A stretch of 64,000 nucleotides of DNA from Rossellomorea sp. SC111 (GTDB taxonomy: Bacteria; Bacillota; Bacilli; Bacillales; Bacillaceae_B), in assembly GCF_024733565.1 (NCBI RefSeq), contig NZ_JANIOC010000010.1:105011-169010 (forward strand). Reading direction: 5' to 3'. A program made the translations under genes and the position numbers. Shown here piece after piece: positions 31,291 to 40,228 of this stretch. Position 1 is the stretch's first letter. Each line of letters begins with the position of its first letter. Below the pieces are notes generated by a model. It ran no database searches and was not told the DNA's origin. It worked only from the letters and a program-made list of their open reading frames with translations.

Positions 31291-31451
31291 GGTATAGAAA
31301 GTGATCCCGACAAATTACTTTCTTGTGTTCGTCTTTAGAGGAAATGAATTAGCCCATTGGGGAAAATGATTCATATTCAAAACATGCCTTTACTTTAAAG
31401 TTTTGATAAAATAGAAATAATACATATAGAAGAGAAAGGACGTTGCTGCTC

Positions 31452-32195
31452 GTGTCGTTATTAGAAATTAAGCACCTTGTCGGTGGCTATACAAGGAAGC
31501 CGGTTTTAAAGGATATTTCCTTTTCCATTCATTCGAACGAAATTGTTGGATTAATCGGATTGAACGGAGCCGGTAAAAGTACGACCATCAAGCATATCAT
31601 CGGTCTGATGGAGGCAAAGCAAGGGCAAGTTTCCATCAATGGTCATACGTTGAAAGGGGATGCCGATCAATACCGCAAGCAATTCTCATACATACCGGAA
31701 ACACCGATTTTATATGATGAATTAACCTTGGAGGAGCATCTGAAGCTTACGGCCATGGCCTACGGATTATCAGATGCGGAATATAAGGGAAGAATAGATA
31801 AATTGTTGAAAGCGTTCCGCATGGAGAAGAAGATGAGCTGGTTTCCTGCCCATTTTTCAAAAGGGATGAAACAAAAAGTGATGATCATGTGTGCCTTTCT
31901 AATCCAGCCCAGTCTATACATCATAGACGAACCGTTTGTTGGATTGGACCCACTCGGGATCCAGTCATTACTTGATTGGATGCAGGAAATGAAACAAAAT
32001 GGGGCGGGCATCCTGATGTCTACCCACATATTAGCTACTGCCGAGAGATATTGCGATTCATTCATCATCCTTCATGAAGGGAAAATCCGGGCAAAAGGGA
32101 CTCTCGAAGAGCTTCGCAGTGAATTTACCATGCCTGAAGCTACCTTGGATGATATATATATCCAGCTGACAAAGGAAGAATCCCATGATGAATAA
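31452..32195 (+). CDS. ecsA: ABC transporter ATP-binding protein EcsA
   Basis: A 247-residue ABC ATPase, the same length as B. subtilis EcsA. Walker A GLNGAGKST, signature HFSKGMKQKV, Walker B LYIIDEPFVGLDP, switch His in MSTHIL. The GTG at 31452 matches the EcsA N-terminus (SLLEIKHLVGGYTRK); TTG at 31443 is nearer to the AAAGGA, so the start is not fully certain. The gene overlaps ecsB by 11 bp. Ecs loss in B. subtilis affects secretion, competence and membrane proteolysis (RasP). Confidence 0.92.
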   Translation: MSLLEIKHLVGGYTRKPVLKDISFSIHSNEIVGLIGLNGAGKSTTIKHIIGLMEAKQGQVSINGHTLKGDADQYRKQFSYIPETPILYDELTLEEHLKLTAMAYGLSDAEYKGRIDKLLKAFRMEKKMSWFPAHFSKGMKQKVMIMCAFLIQPSLYIIDEPFVGLDPLGIQSLLDWMQEMKQNGAGILMSTHILATAERYCDSFIILHEGKIRAKGTLEELRSEFTMPEATLDDIYIQLTKEESHDE

Positions 32196-33414
32196 CGTGG
32201 AGGGCATCTGGAAAAAGAGGATTGTAGAGTATAACCAGGAACTTCAAAAGTATTTGAAGTACATGTTCAACGATCATTTATTATTCGTCCTGATCTTCGC
32301 TTTAGGGGGCGCGGCATTTACGTATAATCAGTGGGTGAAGACCCTCGAGCCAACATTCCCGGCTCCTCTTATCATGTCGGTCATTCTTGGTCTCTTATTG
32401 GCATGGAGTCCTGTCTACACATTCCTCCGGGAAGCGGATGCTGTATTTCTTTTACCTTTAGAAAAACGTTTATCCGGTTATTACACGAAATGCATCTGGA
32501 TCAGCTTTATGTTCCAATCTTACATTCAACTGCTTGTCCTGGCGGCCCTTATGCCTATGTATGTAGCTGTATCCGGAAACAGTTTCAGAAGCTTCTTTCC
32601 GTTACTTGCTTTAGTATTGATCATAAAAATATGGAATCTCTATGTTCGCTGGTTCATGTTAAGGTTTCAGGAGAGGGAAGCTCACCTGACGGACAACCTG
32701 GCCCGTTTTCTGTTGAGTGCCGCTCTTGTGTTCCTTGTTTTATCGGGAGCTGAGCTTTGGATGACAATCGTCGTGGCCGTCTTGATGCTCGGCTATGCAT
32801 TTTATTTTCATCAAGCTACAAAGGGTAAGAACCTTAAATGGGATTTATTGATTAATCTTGAAGAGCAACGCATGCTGATCTTTTATCGCATCGCCAATAT
32901 GTTCACGGATGTTCCAAAGCTGAAAGGGAAAGTGCACCGGAGAAAATGGCTCGACTGGCTTGTGAAGGCGCCTTTCTCACAAGCATCAACCTATCGCTAT
33001 TTATATCTTCGCTCGCTTGTGAGGACAAGTGAATATTCAGGTCTGTATATACGCTTGACCCTTATCGGTGCGTTGCTGATTTATTCAAATTCATCTTTCG
33101 TCTTCAGTATCCTGACGGCTATGGTCTTTCTTTATTTGACTGCTTTTCAGATGATCCCATTATTCAAGCGCTTTGACTATAAGATTTGGGTGCTCATTTA
33201 CCCCGTTTCAAGAGAATTGAAAACATCGACTTTTCAAAAAATCATGATTCAGGCGATGATGATCCAGGCACTTGTGTTTTCCTTGCCCCTTTTTGTAAGG
33301 GGAGAATGGCTACCGGGATTGATCACGCTGCTTGCAGGCTTAACCTTCTCCATCTTTTTCAGTCAGTTCTACCTGGTTCAAAGGTTGAAGAAGATGGAAG
33401 AAACGCTTTTTTAA
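32185..33414 (+). CDS. ecsB: ABC transporter permease EcsB
   Basis: A 409-residue polytopic membrane protein with about eight to nine TM helices in clusters (residues 35-85, 105-150, 170-210, 280-320, 365-400). Family blocks include FLREADAVFLLPLEK and RWFMLRFQEREAH. It is the membrane partner of EcsA. Its start lies inside the ecsA 3' end, a translationally coupled arrangement. The transported substrate is not established. Confidence 0.92.
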   Translation: MMNNVEGIWKKRIVEYNQELQKYLKYMFNDHLLFVLIFALGGAAFTYNQWVKTLEPTFPAPLIMSVILGLLLAWSPVYTFLREADAVFLLPLEKRLSGYYTKCIWISFMFQSYIQLLVLAALMPMYVAVSGNSFRSFFPLLALVLIIKIWNLYVRWFMLRFQEREAHLTDNLARFLLSAALVFLVLSGAELWMTIVVAVLMLGYAFYFHQATKGKNLKWDLLINLEEQRMLIFYRIANMFTDVPKLKGKVHRRKWLDWLVKAPFSQASTYRYLYLRSLVRTSEYSGLYIRLTLIGALLIYSNSSFVFSILTAMVFLYLTAFQMIPLFKRFDYKIWVLIYPVSRELKTSTFQKIMIQAMMIQALVFSLPLFVRGEWLPGLITLLAGLTFSIFFSQFYLVQRLKKMEETLF

Positions 33415-33475
33415 TGAAACAGGTAAGATGAACATAGTATGAGTAAAGGCTGACGAAAAAGGATGGTGGTTCATA

Positions 33476-34180
33476 ATGAACCATGAGAGAGAAGAGCTCG
33501 AGCAGTGGAAACGAAGATACACCAGGAAATCATCCATCTTTCAGAGGGTTTCCAAACAGGCCCAAACGAAAGTGAATGGGTGGATACCTGAGAAAGCACA
33601 TAAAGTTGTCACGGAAAGTATCAAGAAAATGGTGGAAATCACTCTGAAAGGCAGCGAATGGGTGTCCCTTCAGACGATCCCCTGTAGACCTGCGCTACAG
33701 GAACGGGAAGTCGTGATGAAGGAACGAATGGAATTTCACCGGAAAGCTGCCACCATCGAAGGGGCGGGAACCGGTGCCGGGGGGATCTTCCTTGGTCTTG
33801 CGGATTTTCCATTGCTCCTGTCCATTAAGATGAAATTTTTAAGCGAATGCTCCCTGATCCATGGGTATGATCCCAAACAATATGAGGAACGTCTATTTCT
33901 TCTGTATGTCTTTCAACTTGCATTCTCAAGCGACACCCATAAGAAAAAGGTCCTGCACATTATTGAGAATTGGGAGGAAGAAAAAGAAAAGCTGAAAGAA
34001 CTTGACTGGAAAACCTTTCAACAGGAGTATCGGGATTACATCGATTTGGTGAAGATGCTCCAGCTCATCCCTGGTGTTGGGGCTGTTGTGGGTGCCTATG
34101 CCAATTATCAGCTTTTGGATCAGCTTGGTGAGGTGGCGAAATTTGCTTATCGGATTCGCTACTTTAATGAATTAGAATAG
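33476..34180 (+). CDS. ecsC: EcsC family protein
   Basis: A 234-residue protein of the EcsC family. Conserved blocks are GAGTGAGGIFLGLADFPLLLSIKMKFL (amphipathic, membrane-interacting), IHGYDPKQYEERLF and LIPGVGAVVGAYANYQLLDQLGEVAKFAYRIR near the C-terminus. It lies 61 bp after ecsB in the classic ecsABC order, with AAGGATGGTGG upstream. In B. subtilis no clear phenotype is tied to EcsC. A terminator follows. Confidence 0.92.
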   Translation: MNHEREELEQWKRRYTRKSSIFQRVSKQAQTKVNGWIPEKAHKVVTESIKKMVEITLKGSEWVSLQTIPCRPALQEREVVMKERMEFHRKAATIEGAGTGAGGIFLGLADFPLLLSIKMKFLSECSLIHGYDPKQYEERLFLLYVFQLAFSSDTHKKKVLHIIENWEEEKEKLKELDWKTFQQEYRDYIDLVKMLQLIPGVGAVVGAYANYQLLDQLGEVAKFAYRIRYFNELE

Positions 34181-34188
34181 TAACGTAT

Positions 34189-34220
34189 GAAGGTCGATCG
34201 TCATGATCGGTCTTCTTTTT
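34189..34220 (+). terminator. Terminator of ecsABC
   Basis: Stem GAAGGTCGATC / GATCGGTCTTC followed by TTTTTA. Confidence 0.85.
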
Positions 34221-34322
34221 ATTGTGAGCAATGTGATGACAAACCCATCTTTTTATTTCCGCAATGACTTCATGTATAGTGATAAAGGTAGGGTAAATTG
34301 TGTTTAGTGAGGTGTGGAATAG

Positions 34323-34730
34323 ATGAATAAACGGAAAAAAGCATGGAAGATCGTCGGGCTCATTTTATTCTCCTTCTTCTTCTTTCTGGCAGGAGTCTTT
34401 CATTTTATTGAAGCTCAAGGGTTTGCGAAAATGGTACCTGCGTTTATTCCTTTAAGGGAAGAGCTCGTATATATTACGGGAATCATTGAGTTCATTCTGT
34501 CAGTCCTGCTATTGATTCCGAAGACTCGCGAAAAAACCGGGATCATCACCGCGATTTATTTAGTTCTTGTCTTTCCTGCAAATATCTACGCAGCCATTAA
34601 AGGAATTCCGGCTCCGGGACAGGAAGATGCCAATCAACTGCTGCTTTGGGTCAGACTATTGTTTCAGCCCCTCTTGATCTGGTGGGTGTTGGTGGTCAGT
34701 AAAACTGAAAAAAATCATCGCTTTTATTAA
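34323..34730 (+). CDS. DoxX-like four-helix membrane protein
   Basis: A 135-residue protein with four TM helices: IVGLILFSFFFFLAGVFHFI, ELVYITGIIEFILSVLLLI, TGIITAIYLVLVFPANIYAA and LLLWVRLLFQPLLIWWVLVV. The FFFLAGVFHF segment and GIIEFILSVLLLIP pattern are DoxX-superfamily features. Family members act in membrane redox or thiosulfate metabolism, but no function can be given here. The ATG at 34323 has a GAGGTGTGG upstream. It lies between ecsC and yhaA with terminators on both sides, so it is probably monocistronic. Confidence 0.7.
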   Translation: MNKRKKAWKIVGLILFSFFFFLAGVFHFIEAQGFAKMVPAFIPLREELVYITGIIEFILSVLLLIPKTREKTGIITAIYLVLVFPANIYAAIKGIPAPGQEDANQLLLWVRLLFQPLLIWWVLVVSKTEKNHRFY

Positions 34731-34767
34731 AAAGGAAGGATCGGATGCGAGCGTCCGATCCTTCTTT
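34731..34767. terminator. Bidirectional terminator between DoxX gene and yhaA
   Basis: Stem AAGGATCGGA / TCCGATCCTT with A-run before and CTTTATG after. Confidence 0.85.
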
Positions 34768-34770
34768 ATG

Positions 34771-35973
34771 TTATTTCGGAACGGCTTCCGAAACGGAATG
34801 TTTATCCTGATAATGAATTGTTGCACTTGCCAATGATTTTGCTGCAATGAGAAGCGCTTTTTCGTTAAGATCGAACTTGGGGTGGTGGTGAGGGAAAGCC
34901 GTTTTTACATTGTCGGGCTTGGCTCCCGTAAAGAAAAAAGTACCTTTTACATGTTCTAAATAAAAGGCAAAGTCCTCACCGCCCATTTGCATTTCGATTT
35001 CTTCCACCGTATGCACTTCATCTACAGTTTCCGCACTTTGAATGAATAGGTCTGTCTCTTCAGGGTGATTGACAACGGCCGGATACCCCCGGTCATACAC
35101 ATATTCATAATCGCAGCGCCCTGATAGGCATGCCCCTTTCAGGATCTGTTCGATTTCCTCTTCAATGAAGTCCCTGACTTCTGGGTTGAAGGTCCGTACC
35201 GTTCCAATCAATTTAGCTGAATCGGCTATGACATTAAACGCATTATCAGCTATAAACGAACCGATTGTCACGACGGCTGGATCAATCGGGTTCACTCTTC
35301 TGCTGACAATTTGTTGAAGATCTGAAACAATTTGGGCTCCGATCACAATGGAATCCTTCGTCTTATGAGGTTGAGCACCGTGCCCCCCGGATCCTTTGAT
35401 CACAATTTCAAAGCGGTCCGCAGCGGCCATGATCGGGCCAGTTCGGTGGAGGACCTTACCAAGCGGTTCGGTTGCCCATAAATGGGTGCCGAAGATCACA
35501 TCCACATCTTCGAGGCATCCCGCTTCAATCATGGACTTAGCTCCTCCCGGTGCATATTCTTCAGCGTGCTGATGAATAAGAACGACTGTACCTGAAAGGG
35601 ATTCGCGCATTTCATGAAGGGTTTTCCCTAATACCAGTAGGGTCGCGGTATGGCCGTCATGACCACAGGCGTGCATGACACCCGGGACGGTAGAACGATA
35701 TTCCACTTCCTTTTCATCCTGTATGGGAAGCGCGTCAAAGTCTGCACGGAGAGCTACGGTCTTTCCGGGGAGAGCACCTTCAACTCGCGCTACAACACCA
35801 TTGCCCCCGACTTGTTCTTGAACGGGGACCCCGATCTTTTTGTAGTAATCCGCAATATATTTTGCCGTATTTTTTTCCTGGAAGGATAATTCCGGGTGTT
35901 GATGAAGAAATCTTCTGATATTAACCATTTCTATCCAACGATCTTCTAATTTCTGATATAATTCATTCAGCAA
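34771..35973 (-). CDS. yhaA: M20-family amidohydrolase/peptidase YhaA
   Basis: A 400-residue metallo-amidohydrolase (M20D, hippurate hydrolase/N-acyl-amino-acid hydrolase type). Metal and catalytic motifs: MHACGHDGHTA, HQHAEEYAPGGAK, GTHLWA and the C-terminal MGGEDFAFY. The lid/dimerisation domain (about 185-300) contains GSGGHGAQPHKTKDSI. The TTG start is 8 nt after AGGAGG. It probably deacylates an N-acyl amino acid in the cytoplasm; substrate unknown. Confidence 0.9.
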   Translation of the reverse strand: MLNELYQKLEDRWIEMVNIRRFLHQHPELSFQEKNTAKYIADYYKKIGVPVQEQVGGNGVVARVEGALPGKTVALRADFDALPIQDEKEVEYRSTVPGVMHACGHDGHTATLLVLGKTLHEMRESLSGTVVLIHQHAEEYAPGGAKSMIEAGCLEDVDVIFGTHLWATEPLGKVLHRTGPIMAAADRFEIVIKGSGGHGAQPHKTKDSIVIGAQIVSDLQQIVSRRVNPIDPAVVTIGSFIADNAFNVIADSAKLIGTVRTFNPEVRDFIEEEIEQILKGACLSGRCDYEYVYDRGYPAVVNHPEETDLFIQSAETVDEVHTVEEIEMQMGGEDFAFYLEHVKGTFFFTGAKPDNVKTAFPHHHPKFDLNEKALLIAAKSLASATIHYQDKHSVSEAVPK

Positions 35974-36068
35974 GTCCCCAACCTCCTAATGTTTGGTGAA
36001 TATTACGAATATTATAACACTAAAAGTTCTCGGGAAGAGGGGATAAGTGAAATTCAAGGAGGGATCCA

Positions 36069-36662
36069 ATGAATAAAATCTTATCCATAACGGCAATCAT
36101 TTCATTTGTACTTTTTATGACCATTGCACATTTTGTTTATCATGACATGGAGATAATCGGAGAGGATTATCTTCTGACAAACATGGGCGACTTGAATGTT
36201 TTAGAATTATTTTCAGTGATAGGGACCGAACTGGTAATCGGTATTGCCACCATCACCTTGATCCTGTTCCTTTGGTGGGTTAAAAAAGATTATCCGGGAA
36301 TCATAACTGTCGTGGTACTGGTAGCGGGAAGTAACGTCCTGAATAAAGCCATCAAAGGGTTGATGGAACGAGAAAGGCCTCCATTTTCCCATGAAGGAGA
36401 AGGATTCAGCTTTCCCAGTGGTCATGCCATGGTGGGACTTGTCTTTCTGCTAGTCATCGCTTATTTCGTCAGTAAAGAGGTCTCATCCTTCGGAATAAAA
36501 GTCGCGATCTTCACTACGGCCGTCCTCCTTTCCCTGTTGACGGGATTCAGCCGGGTAGCGGAACAGGCTCACTATCCAACTGATGTAGCTGCCGGTTTCC
36601 TTCTGGGTTACTCGTTTTTCGTGTTATGTATATTCCTATATGAAAAGCGCTCTGCAAATTAA
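36069..36662 (+). CDS. PAP2-family membrane phosphatase
   Basis: A 197-residue membrane protein with about five TM helices and the complete lipid-phosphatase signature: KGLMERERP, FPSGHAMVG and SRVAEQAHYPTD. It would dephosphorylate a lipid phosphate such as undecaprenyl pyrophosphate or phosphatidylglycerol phosphate at the outer membrane face. The ATG follows AAGGAGGGATCC. It is convergent with yhfA, separated by a perfect 15-bp hairpin. Substrate cannot be told from BcrC, YodM or PgpB types by reading alone. Confidence 0.82.
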   Translation: MNKILSITAIISFVLFMTIAHFVYHDMEIIGEDYLLTNMGDLNVLELFSVIGTELVIGIATITLILFLWWVKKDYPGIITVVVLVAGSNVLNKAIKGLMERERPPFSHEGEGFSFPSGHAMVGLVFLLVIAYFVSKEVSSFGIKVAIFTTAVLLSLLTGFSRVAEQAHYPTDVAAGFLLGYSFFVLCIFLYEKRSAN

Positions 36663-36698
36663 GAGGGACGGACCTTCTGAGGTAAGGTCCGTCCCTCT
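36662..36698. terminator. Hairpin between PAP2 gene and yhfA
   Basis: Perfect 15-bp arms beginning AGAGGGACGGACC, loop CTGAGGT. T-runs are weak on both sides, so termination efficiency is uncertain. Confidence 0.65.
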
Positions 36699-36702
36699 AT
36701 CT

Positions 36703-38100
36703 TTAGATTAAAAACATCGCTACGATGGTCGTTGCGATCAGCCCGATGACGACTGGAAGCAGATTCCGCCTGGCAAGTTCGAATGGGTCGACTCCGCATA
36801 TGGCTGCTGCTGGAATGAGCGCCCATGGTACGAGAGTCCCGCCACCGACCCAGATGGCTGCCACCTGACCAAGGGCCGTGAGGGTAGCAATACCGGACCC
36901 GATGCTTTCAGCAAATAAATTGGCGACGGAACCGGCAAGGGAAATGCCAGAAAAGCCCGATCCATCAAGTCCCGTGATGGCACCGACCGCCGTAAGGGTA
37001 ATGGCACCCACCGCCTTGGAAAGCGGTACGGCAGCAGCAAGGGATGCACCCAGGTCATTGACGATTCCATGTGATGTTGTCGGAAGAAAATCCCCAATGA
37101 TTGTTTGAAATCCTGAGTCCCCTAAATAGAAGAAAGCGGCAATCGGTATCACCGGACCGAACACTTTAAACCCGAATTGAAACCCGTCAATCATGAAGCT
37201 GGTCGTTTTCTCCAACCCATTTCCTTTATAAGCGGCCAATGAAATCAATAAGAGAATGATGATGGAAGTGCCCCCGATAAGTGCGGTTGCATCCCCACCT
37301 TGCAGATCGAATAGAACCATCGCCGTAATATCAGCAGCGAATAAAATGGGGATGAGGATTGCGATGGCCTTTTTCCAACGGGATGACAATAGATCATGTG
37401 AAGAATCCTGATCTGTATCGATGGAAGAAAGGGAGCTGGAATCGACTGTAAGGATCCCTTTTTTCATATCTCGCTTAAGGAAGATGAATGCAGTAACGGT
37501 CGTGACGACTCCCATAACAATGATGAGGGGAATACTTGCCGAAATAACTTCAGAAACAGGAATACCTGCAGCGTCTGCCGTCAACTTTGGAGCAGCCTGG
37601 ATTACAAAATCACCTGAAAGGGCGATTCCGTGACCGAATAAGTTCATGGCCATTGCGATGCCGAGGGCGGGTAATCCGACACGTAAGGCAACGGGTACTA
37701 ACACTGCTCCCAAAAGTGCCACTGCGGGGGATGGCCAGAAAAACCACGAAATGAACATCATCACAAGACCTATTGTCCAATACGCAAGGGCAGGCGTGCG
37801 GATGAACTTAGTGAACGGTCGGATCATCACATCATTAATCCCTGTCGACGTCAGTCCTTTACTCATGGCAACAATGATAGAAATGACGAGAATGGTTGAG
37901 AGTAATTCAGTGATGGCAAAGATAAAGCTATTAAATATACTACTGATCGACCCACTGATCGAACCCGTAGCAACCCAAGCGATACTGAAGATTCCGAGAA
38001 TGCATACGATGGTTGTGTCTTTGCGGAAAACCATAAATAGGATGATCAACCCTATGAAAACTAAATAAATCCAATGAAGAGCAGTCAAATCAATCCCCAT
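36703..38100 (-). CDS. yhfA: Putative transporter YhfA
   Basis: A 465-residue polytopic membrane protein with about 11-12 TM helices, close to the length of B. subtilis YhfA. Recognisable blocks: FWPSPAVALLGAVLVPVALR, MNLFGHGIALSGDFVIQAAPK and the C-terminal GGGTLVPWALIPAAAICGVDP. The pattern resembles the ion-transporter superfamily (CitMHS/GntP-like), but substrate is unknown. The ATG at 38100 is 8 nt after GAGGAGG; the frame extends 14 codons further without a better start. It is convergent with the PAP2 gene and divergent from liaFSR. Confidence 0.85.
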   Translation of the reverse strand: MGIDLTALHWIYLVFIGLIILFMVFRKDTTIVCILGIFSIAWVATGSISGSISSIFNSFIFAITELLSTILVISIIVAMSKGLTSTGINDVMIRPFTKFIRTPALAYWTIGLVMMFISWFFWPSPAVALLGAVLVPVALRVGLPALGIAMAMNLFGHGIALSGDFVIQAAPKLTADAAGIPVSEVISASIPLIIVMGVVTTVTAFIFLKRDMKKGILTVDSSSLSSIDTDQDSSHDLLSSRWKKAIAILIPILFAADITAMVLFDLQGGDATALIGGTSIIILLLISLAAYKGNGLEKTTSFMIDGFQFGFKVFGPVIPIAAFFYLGDSGFQTIIGDFLPTTSHGIVNDLGASLAAAVPLSKAVGAITLTAVGAITGLDGSGFSGISLAGSVANLFAESIGSGIATLTALGQVAAIWVGGGTLVPWALIPAAAICGVDPFELARRNLLPVVIGLIATTIVAMFLI

Positions 38101-38214
38101 TAGAAAAACCTCCTCAACATTTGTTCCACAAACCTTGGGCATTTGCCCTGATCTGTACTATAGATTATGAAAATGGAGATAAGGTGTGATATAGGATAGG
38201 AACATTTTTTCAGC

Positions 38215-38276
38215 CTCAGGACTGAGACGGAATCATTCCGATGCTCGTCAAACCACAAGGGAAATCAATTTATAAT
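38215..38276 (+). promoter_or_regulatory. Promoter region of liaFSR with a possible LiaR-type dyad
   Basis: CTCAG-GA-CTGAG (38215-38226) is a short palindrome placed about 45 bp upstream of a good TATAAT (38271). The position is suitable for an activator. The match to known LiaR boxes is only by layout. Confidence 0.35.
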
Positions 38277-38343
38277 GGAAGAAGTAACAGGAATAGGCAA
38301 GATTAATAGCGAAAGTTATAAGTGATGTGAAGGTGGTGTTCGT

Positions 38344-39156
38344 ATGAGATACAAAGGAAGAAAGCAATGGTTTTTCTCATTTTTGCTGATGGTGATAGGA
38401 TTGTGGCTATTATTACTGAACATAGGTGTCATTTCCTTGGAAATAACACAGATATTTGTCAATATTATTCCTATTTTGTTATTACTGTTGGGTTTGAAGT
38501 GGTCAGTAGACAGTTTCTTAAAAAAAAGCTTCGGCAAATTACTATTCGGTCTTTTCAGCCTGGCACTTGGGATGCTGATCATCTTGGATAGATATGCTGT
38601 GTTGGATTTCGATTATGGGAATTGGTGGAAGTTATGGCCGGTTATCATTATAGCCATCGCCATTCATCGGATTGTCAGGAATAAACCTATCAAAGTGAGT
38701 ATAAGCAGCGATTATCCGTTTGATAAACACGCTGACTCAAATGATTTGGGACAGCCGTTGGATCAAAAGATCCTCCAGAAGAAGAATAAGGTGAACAAAG
38801 GATTTATCGTCGGGGATATCCGTTTTGCCGAACCGAATTGGCCCCTGGAAAACATGAAGCTCTACAACGCTATCGGAGATTACTATTTTGATTTCAGTAA
38901 AGCCTTCATTCCTGAAGGGGAAACGCCTGTTGATATCAAGGGATGGATTGGCGATGTAAAGATGATCATACCGGAAAATGTTCCTGTGGAAATCACTTTG
39001 AAAGTGCAGGTGGGGGATGTGAAATTGTTTGATCAGAAATCTGCTGATATTCGTTCTGAACTGTATTATCGATCCCCCCGATATGTCGAGGCAAGTAAAA
39101 AAATCAAGCTGACTATTGATGTGAAAATCGGTTCGATCCGGATTACCCGGATATAG
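38344..39156 (+). CDS. liaF: LiaF-like membrane regulator (cell-wall stress)
   Basis: A 270-residue protein with four N-terminal TM helices (residues 8-100, FFSFLLMVIGLWLLLLNIGV and so on) and a beta-rich soluble C-terminal domain (about 150-270) ending VKIGSIRITRI, as in LiaF/VraT-type proteins. In the Lia system LiaF inhibits the sensor kinase LiaS until the envelope is stressed by lipid II-binding antibiotics. First gene of the operon; the kinase follows after 25 bp. AAGGTGGTG precedes the ATG. Confidence 0.88.
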   Translation: MRYKGRKQWFFSFLLMVIGLWLLLLNIGVISLEITQIFVNIIPILLLLLGLKWSVDSFLKKSFGKLLFGLFSLALGMLIILDRYAVLDFDYGNWWKLWPVIIIAIAIHRIVRNKPIKVSISSDYPFDKHADSNDLGQPLDQKILQKKNKVNKGFIVGDIRFAEPNWPLENMKLYNAIGDYYFDFSKAFIPEGETPVDIKGWIGDVKMIIPENVPVEITLKVQVGDVKLFDQKSADIRSELYYRSPRYVEASKKIKLTIDVKIGSIRITRI

Positions 39157-39181
39157 AGGCAGTGTAAAAGGAGGAATGAGA

Positions 39182-40210
39182 TTGAATAAAACCTCAAATA
39201 TCCGAAATTGGATCTTTAAAAGCTTTTTGATGATGTCTGTCATGGCCATTCTGCTTTTTTTTATCGTTTTGCAAGTCTATCTGTATCTTTCAGAAGATCC
39301 CAGTATCTCTCTTACACTTTCAATTTATTTGACCACTTGCCTGGCCATCATTTTATTACTATTAAGCACTTATTTCGGTTTTCGTACAGGGTATACATTT
39401 AAAGGCAGAATCGACGATATCTCCACTTTCGTCACCTTACTCCGAAGTGGAAAGTTCTCTGCGAGGGTGGACCGGTATGATCATGACGAGTTGGGGATTT
39501 TATCGGACGAATTGAATCAGCTTGCGGTATTCATTCAAGAGCAGGTGAAATCACTTCAGCGGCTGGCAGATGAAAAGTCAGAGCTTGCCGATCAGGCTCA
39601 CCAGGCTGCTGTCATGGAAGAGAGGCAGAGGCTTGCCAGGGACTTGCATGATTCTGTCAGCCAGCAATTATTTGCACTGAATATGCTTTCTTCCGCGGCG
39701 CAAAAAAGCATAGGCACTGATTATAAAAAGGTTGAAATCATCGTGAAACAAGTAGCCGACATTGCAGGAAAGGCACAAGGTGAAATGAGAGCCCTTCTTC
39801 TCCATCTGCGACCAATTGACTTAAGGGGTGAAAATCTTCGAGAAGCGTTAACCATCTTAATCAGGGAATTGAAGGAAAAAACGCAAATTGAAATCGAGGC
39901 CACCCTGGATGGAATGGAAGACTTATCGAAAGGTACTGAAACGCATATGTTCAGGATCATCCAGGAGAGTCTTTCAAATATCCTTCGTCACTCGGAAGCA
40001 ACGAAAGTGAAGATCGTGACGGAGAAAAAAGGGGGGTATGTCACCTTGTACATCAGTGATAACGGTAAGGGGTTTAATCTAAAGGAAAACAAGATGACCT
40101 CCTACGGACTTCAAACGATGAGAGAGCGGGCAGAGGAAATAGGAGGATTGTTTCAGATTCGCTCCAAAGAAAAAGAGGGAACGTATATTGATCTCCGCAT
40201 CCCGGTTTAA
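39182..40210 (+). CDS. liaS: Sensor histidine kinase LiaS
   Basis: A 342-residue NarL-type kinase with two TM helices (residues about 10-35 and 43-66) enclosing a very short extracellular loop, so it is intramembrane-sensing. A HAMP-like linker precedes the HisKA_3 region with phospho-acceptor His in ARDLHDSVSQQL (about residue 156), then HATPase_c with DNGKGF. TTG at 39182 lies at better spacing from AGGAGG than the ATG at 39176. Works with LiaF and LiaR. Confidence 0.9.
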   Translation: MNKTSNIRNWIFKSFLMMSVMAILLFFIVLQVYLYLSEDPSISLTLSIYLTTCLAIILLLLSTYFGFRTGYTFKGRIDDISTFVTLLRSGKFSARVDRYDHDELGILSDELNQLAVFIQEQVKSLQRLADEKSELADQAHQAAVMEERQRLARDLHDSVSQQLFALNMLSSAAQKSIGTDYKKVEIIVKQVADIAGKAQGEMRALLLHLRPIDLRGENLREALTILIRELKEKTQIEIEATLDGMEDLSKGTETHMFRIIQESLSNILRHSEATKVKIVTEKKGGYVTLYISDNGKGFNLKENKMTSYGLQTMRERAEEIGGLFQIRSKEKEGTYIDLRIPV

Positions 40211-40228
40211 TTCAAAGGGGGAAGACAC

